Shown in pieces: positions 55,486 to 64,000 of a stretch of DNA of 64,000 nucleotides (position 1 is its first letter; each line of letters starts with the position of its first letter). This DNA comes from Yoonia sp. G8-12 (GTDB lineage Bacteria; Pseudomonadota; Alphaproteobacteria; Rhodobacterales; Rhodobacteraceae): positions 3,534,001-3,598,000 of the forward strand of contig NZ_CP151762.1 in the NCBI RefSeq assembly GCF_038443675.1, given 5' to 3'. Made by a program: the position numbers and the translations under genes. Below the pieces are notes generated by a model, which worked only from the letters and a program-made list of their open reading frames with translations, was not told the origin of the DNA and searched no databases.

Positions 55486-58086
55486 TCAGTCTGCTTTTTT
55501 GGCCGCAGGTTTTTTCTTGGCCGCGGTTTTCTTCTTTGCAGGGACCTTCTTGCGTGCAGGTTTCTTTTTGCCTGCCTTCTCGGCCCGCTCATCAATCAGA
55601 TGCACTGCCTGTGCCAACGTCAGATCGGACGGTTCAATGGTGTCAGGGATGGTCGCGTTGATCTTTTCCCATTTCACGTATGGGCCGTATTTGCCGTCAA
55701 AGATATTGACAGGACCGCCTGCTTCGGGGTGCTCGCCCAATTCACGGATCGGTACGGCAGCCTTGCCGCGTGCGCCGCGAGACGCGACTTTTTCCGCCAA
55801 AAGCTGTACCGCGCGGTTCATGCCAACGGTCCAGACGTCATCAATGGTCTCAAGATTGGCGTTGGTGCCACCGCGATGTGATGTGCTTTCTGCATGTTTC
55901 AGATAGGGACCGTAGCGACCGATATTGGCCCAGACCGCTATGCCATCTTCGGGATGCGGGCCTAATTCGCGTGGCAGCGAAAGCAGCATCAGGGCCTGAT
56001 CGAGGGTCACATCTTCTGGCTCCCAATCAGCGGGGATCCCCTGACGCGGTGGCTTTTTGTTGTCCTCGGTCACCTCGCCGCGCTGCGCGTAGGGGCCAAA
56101 GCGGCCCTTGAAGATGCGGATTTCGTCACCCTCATCCTTCCCCAGCAGTTTGCCTTCGGGTGGAATAGCCGAGGCCTCGGCCTCTGGGTTGGGTGGGCCG
56201 AAGGGCCGTGTATAGCGGCATTCAGGATAGTTTGAGCAGCCGATAAAGGCCCCACCCGAGCGGGCCGTGCGCATGGAAAGACGCCCCGCACCACAGTTGG
56301 GGCAAAGGCGCGGATCGCTGCCATCCTCGGTGGGTGGAAATAGGTGCGGTTCCAGCACCTCGTTGATTTTTTCCAGCACCTCGGTGATGCGCAAATCAGC
56401 GGTTTCAGCGATGGCTGCAGAGAAATCGCGCCAGAACTGGGCCAGCACCTTTTTGTAGTCGGCTTCGCCTGCGCTGACCTCATCAAGCTGGTTTTCCAGA
56501 TCGGCGGTGAAATCATAGCCGATGTATTTGCGGAAGTAATTTGTCAGAAAGGCCGTCACCAACCGCCCCTTATCCTGGGGGATTAGGCGATTTTTGTCTT
56601 TCTCAACGTAGCCGCGATCCTGAATGGTGGTAACGATCGAGGCATAAGTCGACGGGCGGCCAATACCCAGTTCTTCCATGCGCTTGACCAGTGTCGCCTC
56701 GGTATAGCGTGGTGGGGGCTGGGTGAAATGCTGTTCAGGATCGACCGATTTCTTTTCAGCCTTTTCACCAGCGGTCAGTTGCGGCAGGCGCTTGTCGTCA
56801 TCATCGACAACTGTATCGTCTTTGCCTTCTTCATAGATCGCGATAAATCCGTCAAAGACCATGACCTGCCCGTTGGCGCGCAGCACAACCTGTTCATCGG
56901 CGCTGGTGATATCAACGACCGTGCGTTCCAGACGTGCGGCGGCCATCTGGCTGGCCATCGTCCGTTTGTAGATCAGGTCATAAAGCTTGCGCTGATCGGC
57001 GTCTGCAATTTTGGCGTCTTCGGTGCTGACTGACATTTCGGTCGGGCGAATACATTCGTGCGCTTCTTGGGCGTTTTTGGCTTTGTTTTTATAAATGCGC
57101 GGCTGATCCGGCAGGTAATCGGCGCCGAATTTCGCCTTGATCGCATCGCGCGCACCGGTGACAGCCTCGGGGGCCATGTCAATGCCGTCGGTCCGCATAT
57201 AGGTGATCAGCCCCGCTTCATACAAACGCTGGGCGACGCTCATCGTTTGCTTGGCGCCCATGCCGAATTTGCGGCTGGCCTCTTGTTGCAGCGTTGAGGT
57301 CATGAAGGGGGGCGATGGGTTACGCGTAGCTGGTTTCGCCTCGACCGACTGAATAACCAGATCGCGTGAATTGATGGCCTGCACGGCCATTTCGGCCTGT
57401 GTGGCATTGCCCAGATCGAATTTATCAAGCTTTTTGCCCGCCAGCGTGGTGAGGCGCGCCTCGAACGTCTGGCCGCGTGGCGATTGCAACAGTGCTTTGA
57501 CGGTCCAGTATTCCTGATTGCGGAAGGCTTCGATTTCCATCTCGCGTTCGACGATGATGCGCAGGCAAACCGATTGGACGCGGCCGGCGGATTTCGCACC
57601 GGGCAGTTTGCGCCACAATACCGGCGACAGGTTGAAGCCCACCAGATAATCCAGCGCGCGGCGTGCCAGATAGGCATCGACCAAAGGTTCATCCACCTGA
57701 CGGGGATTTTTCATCGCCTCTGTCACGGCGGATTTTGTAATGGCGTTGAACACCACGCGGCTGACGGGCGTGTCTTTCTTGATCGCTTTCTTGGCGATCA
57801 ACGCCTCGGTCAGATGCCATGAAATCGCCTCGCCCTCACGGTCGGGGTCGGTTGCGAGGATCAATTCGTTGTCGTTTTTCAGTGCATCAACAATGGCTTT
57901 GATATGCTTTTTGCTGTCCGATGCGATTTCCCATTTCATGTCGAAATCTTCATCAGGCAGGACCGACCCATCCTTTGGTGGCAGGTCACGGACGTGTCCA
58001 TAAGAGGCAAGAACCGTGTAATTGCTACCAAGATAACCGTTTATTTTCTTGGCCTTTGCAGGGGATTCGACAACGACAACGGGCAT
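55486..58086 (-). CDS. topA: DNA topoisomerase I
   Basis: An 866-aa type IA topoisomerase relaxing negative supercoils. Toprim domain at the N-terminus (VVVVESPAKAKKINGYLGSN; ILATDPDREGEAISWHL), the active-site Tyr in AGLITYMRTDGID near residue 300, one C4 zinc finger (CPNCGAGRLSM...CSNYPEC), repeated TOP C-terminal units (FKGRFGPYAQRG, NIGRYGPYLKHAE, DGKYGPYVKWE), and a Lys/Ala-rich tail. Near the dprA gene, a common topA-dprA neighbourhood. Confidence 0.97.
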   Translation of the reverse strand: MPVVVVESPAKAKKINGYLGSNYTVLASYGHVRDLPPKDGSVLPDEDFDMKWEIASDSKKHIKAIVDALKNDNELILATDPDREGEAISWHLTEALIAKKAIKKDTPVSRVVFNAITKSAVTEAMKNPRQVDEPLVDAYLARRALDYLVGFNLSPVLWRKLPGAKSAGRVQSVCLRIIVEREMEIEAFRNQEYWTVKALLQSPRGQTFEARLTTLAGKKLDKFDLGNATQAEMAVQAINSRDLVIQSVEAKPATRNPSPPFMTSTLQQEASRKFGMGAKQTMSVAQRLYEAGLITYMRTDGIDMAPEAVTGARDAIKAKFGADYLPDQPRIYKNKAKNAQEAHECIRPTEMSVSTEDAKIADADQRKLYDLIYKRTMASQMAAARLERTVVDITSADEQVVLRANGQVMVFDGFIAIYEEGKDDTVVDDDDKRLPQLTAGEKAEKKSVDPEQHFTQPPPRYTEATLVKRMEELGIGRPSTYASIVTTIQDRGYVEKDKNRLIPQDKGRLVTAFLTNYFRKYIGYDFTADLENQLDEVSAGEADYKKVLAQFWRDFSAAIAETADLRITEVLEKINEVLEPHLFPPTEDGSDPRLCPNCGAGRLSMRTARSGGAFIGCSNYPECRYTRPFGPPNPEAEASAIPPEGKLLGKDEGDEIRIFKGRFGPYAQRGEVTEDNKKPPRQGIPADWEPEDVTLDQALMLLSLPRELGPHPEDGIAVWANIGRYGPYLKHAESTSHRGGTNANLETIDDVWTVGMNRAVQLLAEKVASRGARGKAAVPIRELGEHPEAGGPVNIFDGKYGPYVKWEKINATIPDTIEPSDLTLAQAVHLIDERAEKAGKKKPARKKVPAKKKTAAKKKPAAKKAD

Positions 58087-58191
58087 GAGAATCCTTTACA
58101 GAAAATGCGGTTCCTTAGGTCGGGCAAGATGTGGCGTCTGCTTGCCGAATGTCAATGAGGGTAAAAATCTTTGCCTGCAACTGGCGCAAAC

Positions 58192-59330
58192 TTAGACGGT
58201 GCGCGCCAGTAAACCACCTGAATGTCGGGTGATTTTGCCATCCAGTTCCAGATCAATGAGAACAGGTGCGACATCCGTTGCAGTGACTTTGATGTCTCGC
58301 AGCAGCTGGTCCTCTGCGATGGGCGCGGCACTGAGGCGTGAGAGAATCTCGGTATGCAAGGCCGCGATATCGCGCAGCGATTTTTCTTGCGGGGCAGGTT
58401 CTGGCAGATCGATAGTGGCGGCGGGGCTGGGCGCTGTGGCGGGCGTCACCGCGTCAATAATATCTTCGGCGTTGCGCACAAGCGTTGCGCCGTCACGGAT
58501 CAGGGCGTTGCAACCCCAAGCGCGTCCATCAAACGGGTGGCCCGGCACCGCAAGAACATCCCGCCCCTGGTCGAGTGCGTTGCGGGCGGTGATCAGGCTG
58601 CCGGATTTGCCGGCGGCTTCAACTACGACAACAGCGCGGGCAAGTCCGGAAATGATTCTGTTGCGCATCGGGAAATGGCGCGCCTGCGGTTGCAGACCCA
58701 TCGGCATTTCCGACACACGGAGACCGCGTTTTGCAATGTCTTGGGCCAGTTGCGTGTTTTCAGCAGGGTATATTGTATCAACACCCCCGCCATCACAGCA
58801 ATCGTACCACCGGCCAGTGCCCCGTGGTGGGCTGCGGCATCAATGCCGCGGGCTAGGCCCGAGACCACCGCAAAGCCTGCTTTCGTCAAATCTTCGGCCA
58901 ATCGTTTCGCCATGCGTGTGCCCAAGGACGATGCATTCCGCGCGCCCACAAGCGCGATCATCGGCTTTTGCAAAAGCGCCATTTGTCCCAGTACCCACAT
59001 CAGTGGCGGCGCATCGGCAATGTCGTAAAGCGATTTTGGGTAGGCGGGCGATCCATGTGCCACCAATTGCGCACCTGCCGCTTTGCCTGCTTTGAGTTCC
59101 GCCAAAACCACGCCTTCAGAGCAAATTTCATAGCCACTGACGCCCGCAGATTTGGCCACTTCGGGCAAAGCGTGCAACGCATCAGCCGCGCTGCCGTGTT
59201 CTGCCAGCAGCCGGTGATATGTTGCAACGCCAACCCGACGCGAACGCAATAGGCGGAGCCGGTTGACCGTGTCTTCTTCCGTGGTGGGTAGGAGTGGGGG
59301 GTGAGTGGAAGAAAGTTGTGTTCCGGTCAT
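58192..59330 (-). pseudogene. dprA: DNA processing protein DprA, frameshifted as written
   Basis: DprA protects incoming single-stranded DNA and loads RecA in natural transformation. The N-terminal part has the Rossmann domain with ALVGARNASSLGTRMAKRLA, VSGLARGIDAAAHHGALAGG and TIAVMAGG. The frame breaks at the C5 run 58784-58788; one extra base gives GGVDTIYPAENTQLAQ and continues into SEMPMGLQPQARHFPMRNRI, a linker and a C-terminal winged helix ending LLARTV. Restored length is 379 aa. ATG 59330 (MTGTQLSS) is chosen over a longer reading. Same homopolymer pattern as in purE and nspC, so probably intact in the cell. Confidence 0.9.
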
Positions 59331-59510
59331 CCTGTAGGCTCCGCCATATTGCAAAGACACCCTAGAATAAAAGGAGTTAACGAGTTCTTACCCGATTGAA
59401 TTTAAATTTGACGAAAATGCATGATTGGCGCCGCTTTCTCAGGGATCGGCCTGCTGTCTGCCGATCAGCGCACCAGTGATGGTGCACCCCAATGCCCGAA
59501 AAGAATCATC

Positions 59511-60932
59511 CTAGGCGGCAGCGCCGCCCACGGTAAGACCGCCGATCAACAGGCTTGGCTGCCCGACGCCAACCGGCACCCACTGGCCCGCCTTGCCGCA
59601 ATTGCCAATCCCGGGGTCAAGCGCAAGGTCATTGCCGATGCCACGGATCTGTTTGAGCGCCGTGGCGCCGTCCCCGATCAAGGTGGCGCCTTTCACCGGC
59701 GCGCCGATGACGCCGTTTTTGACGCGGTACGCCTCGGTGCAGCTAAAGACGAATTTGCCGTTGGTGATATCCACCTGACCGCCGCCAAATCCTACCGCAT
59801 AAATCCCGTCTTTGAGATCAGCGACAAGGCTTTCGGGCGCAGCATCCCCCGCCAGCATATAGGTATTGGTCATGCGTGGCATGGGCGCATGGGCGAAACT
59901 CTCGCGCCGTCCGTTTCCGGTGGGGGCAACCCCCATTAGACGCGCGTTCTGCCGGTCTTGCATATAGCCGACCAAAACACCGTCCTCGATCAGTGTGTTT
60001 TTGGCGCTGGGCGTGCCTTCGTCATCCACGGTGATTGAGCCGCGCCTGTCGGGGATCGTGCCATCATCCAATACTGTCACGCCTTTGGCGGCAATCTGTT
60101 GCCCCATCAGCCCTGCAAACGCGCTTGAGCCTTTGCGGTTAAAATCCCCCTCAAGCCCGTGCCCGATGGCTTCGTGCAGCAAAATACCGGGCCAGCCAGG
60201 GCCAAGCACCACGTCCATCACGCCAGCTGGCGCAGGTTCTGCACCAAGGTTCACCAAAGCAATACGCAGCGCCTCGCGGGCCACAGGTTGCCAATGATCA
60301 GGCCCAATCAGCCCGAGCAGCCCCGCACGGCCGCCACCGCCCATACCGCCACTTTCGCGTTTGCCATTTTCCTCAACAATCACGCTGATATTCAGGCGCG
60401 ACATGGGGCGGGTATCGGTCACAAGCGTCCCTTCAGGGCGGAGGATCAGGACTTCCTGATGGGACGCGGCAATGGTGGCTGATACCTGCACGACACGCGG
60501 ATCAAGTGCGCGGGCGAAGGCGTCAATCTCGCGCAGAAGATCAATTTTGGCTGGAAACGTGGCCTGGAGCATCGGATCATCGTCTGAATAAAGTTTGCGA
60601 TTGGTCCCCGCAGGCGCGGCGGACATGGTCCCGCCGCCATCACCGACCGCAAGCCGGGCTGTGGCGACGGCGCGTTTCAGGGCATGTTCATCAATGGTTG
60701 TGGAATGGGCGTATCCTGCGGTTTCGCCACGTACGGCGCGCAAACCGAACCCTTCGGAAGCGTCAAAACTAGCTGTTTTGATGCGCCCATCGTCAAAGGA
60801 AATCACTTCAGACTTGCGTCGCTCCAAGAAAAGTTCGCCATCATCCGCCCCGACGGTTGCCTCTTGCAACAGTGCAAGGGCCGTATCCTGATCTAGATTG
60901 GTTTCAAACGGGCGAAACGGGTCTGCGGACAT
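59511..60932 (-). CDS. tldD: metalloprotease TldD
   Basis: A 473-aa subunit of the TldD/TldE protease, which trims unfolded peptides and matures some peptide antibiotics (microcin B17) and toxins. Zinc motif LLHEAIGHGLEGDFNRKGSS (HExxxH) near residue 255, DDEGTPSAKNTLIEDGVLVG, and TNTYMLAGDAAPESL. ATG 60932 (MSADPFRPF) follows AAGGAAAAACCC. Diverges from coxB, as seen in other Rhodobacterales. Confidence 0.96.
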   Translation of the reverse strand: MSADPFRPFETNLDQDTALALLQEATVGADDGELFLERRKSEVISFDDGRIKTASFDASEGFGLRAVRGETAGYAHSTTIDEHALKRAVATARLAVGDGGGTMSAAPAGTNRKLYSDDDPMLQATFPAKIDLLREIDAFARALDPRVVQVSATIAASHQEVLILRPEGTLVTDTRPMSRLNISVIVEENGKRESGGMGGGGRAGLLGLIGPDHWQPVAREALRIALVNLGAEPAPAGVMDVVLGPGWPGILLHEAIGHGLEGDFNRKGSSAFAGLMGQQIAAKGVTVLDDGTIPDRRGSITVDDEGTPSAKNTLIEDGVLVGYMQDRQNARLMGVAPTGNGRRESFAHAPMPRMTNTYMLAGDAAPESLVADLKDGIYAVGFGGGQVDITNGKFVFSCTEAYRVKNGVIGAPVKGATLIGDGATALKQIRGIGNDLALDPGIGNCGKAGQWVPVGVGQPSLLIGGLTVGGAAA

Positions 60933-61115
60933 GGGTTTTTCCTTGTGCGGCGTGATTTTTGTCACGAAAGCGTCTGTTTGACGCAATTGCAGTTCTTGAG
61001 TTGTTCATCAGGATATGGGACACGGTCTGTCGAATACAATGGGATTCCGTCCGTAGCCCGAATGGAATCGTCCGGGAGACGCACCAACACAGGTGCATAC
61101 AAGATAGGGTACGAT

Positions 61116-61940
61116 ATGCGTTTGAACACCTTTGCAACGTCGCTTTGGACCACCGCCGGTCTGCTGATGGCGGGAACGTCAGCAACAGCACAGCAGGTCA
61201 ACCAAGAGCTTGAGATTGTAGGCCGTCCAGTTGATCGCGGCATGGGCTTTCAGCCGTCTGCGACCGAGCTGGCGCGCGATGTGGTCTGGCTCGACAACAT
61301 GCTGTTGGTGATCATCACCATCATCACGCTGTTTGTGACCGCGCTGCTGGCGTGGGTCGTGATCCGCTATAACCACAAGCGCAACCCTGAACCTGCGACA
61401 TTCACTCATAACTCGCCGCTGGAGGTGGCTTGGACCGTGGTGCCGGTCGTGATCCTTGTGTTCATTGGTGCGTTTTCGCTGCCCGTGTTGTTCAAGCAGC
61501 AGGAAATTCCCGAGGCGGATATCACAATCAAGGTCACCGGCTATCAGTGGTACTGGGGCTATGAATACGTTGACCATGACTTCGGTTTTGAGAGCTACAT
61601 GTTGGCCCGCGAGGAACTGGAAGAGTATGGCTATAGTCAGGAAGAGTATCTTTTGGCGACTGATACGGCGGTTGTTGTGCCGATTGGCGCAACGGTCGTT
61701 ATGCAGGTAACTGCGGCTGACGTGATCCACTCTTGGACAATTCCTGCCTTCGGCGTCAAACAAGACGCGGTTCCCGGTCGTCTGGCTGAGCTGTGGTTTG
61801 CGGCAGAACGCGAAGGGATCTTTTTTGGCCAGTGTTCCGAGCTTTGCGGTAAAGACCACGCCTATATGCCGATCACCGTGAAAGTGGTCAGCCAAGAGAC
61901 ATACGACGCGTGGCTCGCTGAGGCGACAGGTACGTCCTAA
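61116..61940 (+). CDS. coxB: cytochrome c oxidase subunit II (aa3-type)
   Basis: A 274-aa subunit carrying the CuA centre. Signal peptide (MRLNTFATSLWTTAGLLMAG... up to TAQQ), two membrane helices (LLVIITIITLFVTALLAWVV and VAWTVVPVVILVFIGAFSLP), the aromatic segment GYQWYWGYEY, and CuA ligands in HSWTIPAFGVKQD and FFGQCSELCGKDHAYMPI. ATG 61116 is chosen for the signal peptide. First gene of coxB-ctaB-small ORF-ctaG-ctaE. Confidence 0.97.
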   Translation: MRLNTFATSLWTTAGLLMAGTSATAQQVNQELEIVGRPVDRGMGFQPSATELARDVVWLDNMLLVIITIITLFVTALLAWVVIRYNHKRNPEPATFTHNSPLEVAWTVVPVVILVFIGAFSLPVLFKQQEIPEADITIKVTGYQWYWGYEYVDHDFGFESYMLAREELEEYGYSQEEYLLATDTAVVVPIGATVVMQVTAADVIHSWTIPAFGVKQDAVPGRLAELWFAAEREGIFFGQCSELCGKDHAYMPITVKVVSQETYDAWLAEATGTS

Positions 61941-61948
61941 ACGGGTGG

Positions 61949-61970
61949 GGCGGGTCAAAACCCGCCTTAC
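61949..61970 (-). repeat. GTAAGG palindromic repeat, copy 2
   Basis: On the minus strand GTAA, then stem GGCGGGT, loop TTTG, stem ACCCGCC. It starts 8 nt beyond the coxB stop and points toward copy 3, with which it forms a facing pair. Confidence 0.75.
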
Positions 61971-61991
61971 ACAGATCAACTGTTCAATCAT

Positions 61992-62012
61992 GTAAGGTGG
62001 GTCTCGACCCAC
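61992..62012 (+). repeat. GTAAGG palindromic repeat, copy 3
   Basis: GTAA, then stem GGTGGGT, loop CTCG, stem ACCCAC. In opposite orientation to copy 2, 21 nt away, in the coxB-ctaB gap. Confidence 0.75.
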
Positions 62013-62033
62013 AGCCATGTAGTAAGGTCCAGA

Positions 62034-62975
62034 ATGAGCGATATCAGCGCATCAGACAGTCCCTATGAGGCAAACATGGGCGATTATTTCGCTCTGTTGA
62101 AGCCGCGTGTGATGTCGCTTGTGGTTTTCACTGGACTTGTTGGTCTGCTGGTGGCTCCCGTTCCAGTACACCCCTTTATCGGATTTGTTGCGATCTTATG
62201 CATTGCCGTTGGTGCGGGTGCATCAGGGGCACTGAACATGTGGTGGGACGCTGACATTGACGCACGCATGCGCCGCACGGCGGGGCGGCCTATTCCATCA
62301 GGTCGCGTCGCACCCGGTGAAGCGCTCGGCATCGGGATGGCACTTTCTGGCTTTGCGGTTGTGCTTTTGGCGCTGGCGACAAATTTCCTCGCGGCATTTT
62401 TGCTGCTTTTCACCATCTTCTTCTACGCCGTCGTCTATTCGATGTGGCTCAAGCGGGCGACACCGCAGAACATTGTAATTGGTGGGGCTGCAGGTGCCTT
62501 CCCGCCGATGATCGGTTGGGCCGTTGCGACCGGCGGCGTGAGCGTTGAGAGCGTGCTGATGTTCGCACTGATCTTTATGTGGACGCCACCGCATTTCTGG
62601 GCGTTGGCGCTCTTTGTAAAGTCGGACTATGGCAACGCTGGCATACCAATGCTGACCGAAACCCACGGACGGGATTCGACGCGCCGGCATATTTTGGTCT
62701 ACACGCTGCTTTTGGTGCCTGTCGCAATCGGGCTTGGTTTTACCTCGATCGGTGGACCGGTCTATCTGGCGATTGCGGTCTGGATGAACGCATGGTTCCT
62801 CAAAGGGGCGTTTGATATCTGGCGGCGTGACGATGCGGCCTGCGAAGGCGACAAGCACAAAGTCGAAATCAAGGTATTCAAGGTGTCACTTTACTATCTT
62901 TTCGCCCATTTTGGCGCGTTGCTTGTTGAGGCGGCTCTGCGGCTTTACGGGATTGGAGGTTGGTCATGGCTTTAA
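62034..62975 (+). CDS. ctaB: protoheme IX farnesyltransferase (heme O synthase)
   Basis: A 313-aa UbiA-type prenyltransferase with about nine membrane helices. The Asp-rich motif NMWWDADIDARMRRTAGRP near residue 70 and AGAFPPMIGWAVATGG near 155 are diagnostic. Makes heme O, the precursor of heme A for aa3 oxidase. Its stop lies inside the next gene's first codons. Confidence 0.96.
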   Translation: MSDISASDSPYEANMGDYFALLKPRVMSLVVFTGLVGLLVAPVPVHPFIGFVAILCIAVGAGASGALNMWWDADIDARMRRTAGRPIPSGRVAPGEALGIGMALSGFAVVLLALATNFLAAFLLLFTIFFYAVVYSMWLKRATPQNIVIGGAAGAFPPMIGWAVATGGVSVESVLMFALIFMWTPPHFWALALFVKSDYGNAGIPMLTETHGRDSTRRHILVYTLLLVPVAIGLGFTSIGGPVYLAIAVWMNAWFLKGAFDIWRRDDAACEGDKHKVEIKVFKVSLYYLFAHFGALLVEAALRLYGIGGWSWL

Positions 62976-63169
62976 ATGTCGAACACGAACTGCACACACG
63001 GCGTAAAGGGCGCAATTATGGGCTTGGGGTTATTCTGGCAGCTTTTATTGCCGTGATTTTCGGGCTTACCGTCGTGAAGGTTCTTGAGCTTGGAAATGCT
63101 AATCAATTCGAGCGGTTTGACCACGTTGCGCGCCCGCAGCTGATACCAGAAGAGGGAGCAGTAGAATGA
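62966..63169 (+). CDS. small membrane protein of the cox operon (CoxF-like)
   Basis: A 67-aa protein: basic N-terminus (LHTRRKGRNYGLG), one membrane helix (VILAAFIAVIFGLTVVKVLE), short acidic tail. Small proteins with this layout lie between ctaB and ctaG in many alphaproteobacteria and are annotated as CoxF or unnamed. ATG 62966 overlaps the ctaB stop, and the stop overlaps the ctaG ATG, so it is translationally coupled on both sides. Confidence 0.8.
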   Translation: MALNVEHELHTRRKGRNYGLGVILAAFIAVIFGLTVVKVLELGNANQFERFDHVARPQLIPEEGAVE

Positions 63170-63780
63170 AACTGTTTCCGAAACTTAAGGGTCCGAACCG
63201 GACCTTGGCGCAAACCGTCTCTGTCGTGTTTCTGATGGGGGGCCTCGCTTGGGCCTCTGTGCCTTTCTATGACTGGTTTTGCCGTGTCACAGGGTTTGGC
63301 GGGGCGACCAACGTCGCCGAAACAGGTAGTGATGTGATCCTGGACGAAACCATCAAGGTCCGTTTTGACGCGTCATTGGAGCGTGACATGCCGTGGACCT
63401 TCAAACCAGAAGTCCGTGAAATGGAAATCCGTATCGGCGAAACGGGGCTTGCATTCTATGAGGCGCACAACCCCCTTGATGTGCCGATTGCGGGTCAAGC
63501 GGCCTACAACGTTACGCCCTACGAGGCTGGTGCATTCTTCGACAAGATCGAATGCTTCTGTTTTACCGAGCAAGTCCTGATGCCAGGCGAGACAGTGATG
63601 ATGCCCGTGAGCTTTTTTGTGGATCCTGCCATCGTGGACGACCGCGAAGGGCAGTATGTGCACACGATCACGCTGAGCTACACGTTCTATCAAATCGACT
63701 TGCCGGAAGAGGAAATACAAGCTTCTTTGGCACCGCAAGCTTTGACACCAGCGTCACAAGACGCCATACAAAACAACTAA
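63166..63780 (+). CDS. ctaG: cytochrome c oxidase assembly protein CtaG (Cox11)
   Basis: A 204-aa copper chaperone for the CuB site. It has one N-terminal membrane helix (TVSVVFLMGGLAWASVPFYD), the periplasmic domain with FKPEVREMEIRIGETGLAFY, and the copper-binding pair in KIECFCFTEQ. Precedes ctaE by 26 nt. Confidence 0.96.
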   Translation: MKLFPKLKGPNRTLAQTVSVVFLMGGLAWASVPFYDWFCRVTGFGGATNVAETGSDVILDETIKVRFDASLERDMPWTFKPEVREMEIRIGETGLAFYEAHNPLDVPIAGQAAYNVTPYEAGAFFDKIECFCFTEQVLMPGETVMMPVSFFVDPAIVDDREGQYVHTITLSYTFYQIDLPEEEIQASLAPQALTPASQDAIQNN

Positions 63781-63806
63781 AGACCAGCCTATAGGGAACG
63801 CACCAC

Positions 63807-64000
63807 ATGGCGCATGCAAAGAACCACGACTATCACATTTTGCCACCATCAATCTGGCCGCTTATGTCCGGATTGGGCGCTTTCATCATGCTGTTTGGCG
63901 CCGTTATCTGGATGCACGGATCAGGCCCATATATGTTCCTGATCGGTCTCGCGGCTGTTCTTTATGTCATGTTCGCTTGGTGGTCCGAAGTTGTTGCTGA
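63807..64000 (+). CDS. ctaE: cytochrome c oxidase subunit III (partial, cut by window end)
   Basis: The first 64 codons: MAHAKNHDYHILPPSIWPLM, then two hydrophobic segments (GLGAFIMLFGAVIWMHG and YMFLIGLAAVLYVMFAWW). This is the typical N-terminus of CoxIII. Position after ctaG agrees. TAGGGAACG lies upstream of the ATG. Confidence 0.92.
   Translation, partial: MAHAKNHDYHILPPSIWPLMSGLGAFIMLFGAVIWMHGSGPYMFLIGLAAVLYVMFAWWSEVVA

Noticed and set aside
61941..62033. Factor-independent terminator after coxB
   Set aside because: The two hairpins lack T tracts and match a third copy far away, so a repeat element is the better description, although they could still affect the transcript.

Overview
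The window is a dense, accessory-poor stretch of chromosome from an alphaproteobacterium, most likely of the order Rhodobacterales (Roseobacter/Rhodobacteraceae group). This is inferred from gene content and order: Hsp20 followed by a DUF1150 protein, ccoGHIS with an Fnr-type box, ruvCAB-unknown-ybgC-tolQRAB-pal-cpoB-tilS-ftsH, a tad/Flp pilus locus with D5-type Flp pilins, the ligase-associated Lhr/PdeM pair, and tldD-coxB-ctaB-small ORF-ctaG-ctaE. I saw no rRNA, tRNA, CRISPR array, insertion sequence, prophage or integrase.

Layout. 1-0.96 kb: DUF1150 (partial) and Hsp20 (minus), then a DUF465 protein. 1.0-2.6 kb: purE (frameshifted) and purK. 2.6-7.5 kb (minus): secreted lipase-like hydrolase, DMT exporter, beta-hydroxyacid dehydrogenase, and the carboxynorspermidine pair nspC (frameshifted)-lys1. 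7.6-9.7 kb (minus): groES-groEL with a CIRCE operator and a terminator. 10-14.2 kb (minus): ccoG-ccoH-ccoI-ccoS, overlapping genes behind a perfect Fnr box. 14.4-16.8 kb: frameshifted autotransporter-like surface protein. 17-21.4 kb: MFS transporter, msrA, SGNH hydrolase, prmA, a small membrane protein, a DUF1127 protein. 21.7-33.4 kb: ruvCAB, an unknown conserved gene, the Tol-Pal envelope system, tilS and ftsH. 33.5-36.9 kb: MOSC protein, fhs and folD (one-carbon metabolism). 36.9-40 kb (minus): pdeM and a Lhr-type helicase. 40-52.4 kb (minus): Flp/Tad pilus locus, from two flp pilins through cpaB, cpaC, an OmpA lipoprotein, cpaE, cpaF, tadB, tadC, two TPR lipoproteins and cpaA to an AAA ATPase. 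52.7-59.3 kb: lytic transglycosylase (plus), then GNAT, scoB, small ORF, scoA, topA, dprA (all minus). 59.5-64 kb: tldD (minus), then the aa3 oxidase operon coxB-ctaB-small ORF-ctaG-ctaE (cut by the window end).

The strongest global signal is technical. Six genes (purE, nspC, the autotransporter, lhr, a tad TPR lipoprotein and dprA), and probably a seventh (tolR), are each disrupted exactly at a G or C run of 5-6 bases. In every case the reading frame and family sequence return if the run is lengthened (by one base, or by two in purE). Several are housekeeping genes, so under-called homopolymers in the assembly explain this better than gene decay. A C7 run in ccoI and a G6 run in msrA read in frame, so not every run is affected.

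The most interesting biological structure is a small covarying palindromic repeat. It has a GTAAGG head, a 7-bp stem and a 4-base loop. There are three copies, two of them facing each other between coxB and ctaB. It resembles REP/BIME elements. I found no convincing undescribed multi-gene system. The best leads are the AAA ATPase ending the tad locus, the unknown gene between ruvB and ybgC, the small ORF between scoA and scoB, and the passenger of the autotransporter.
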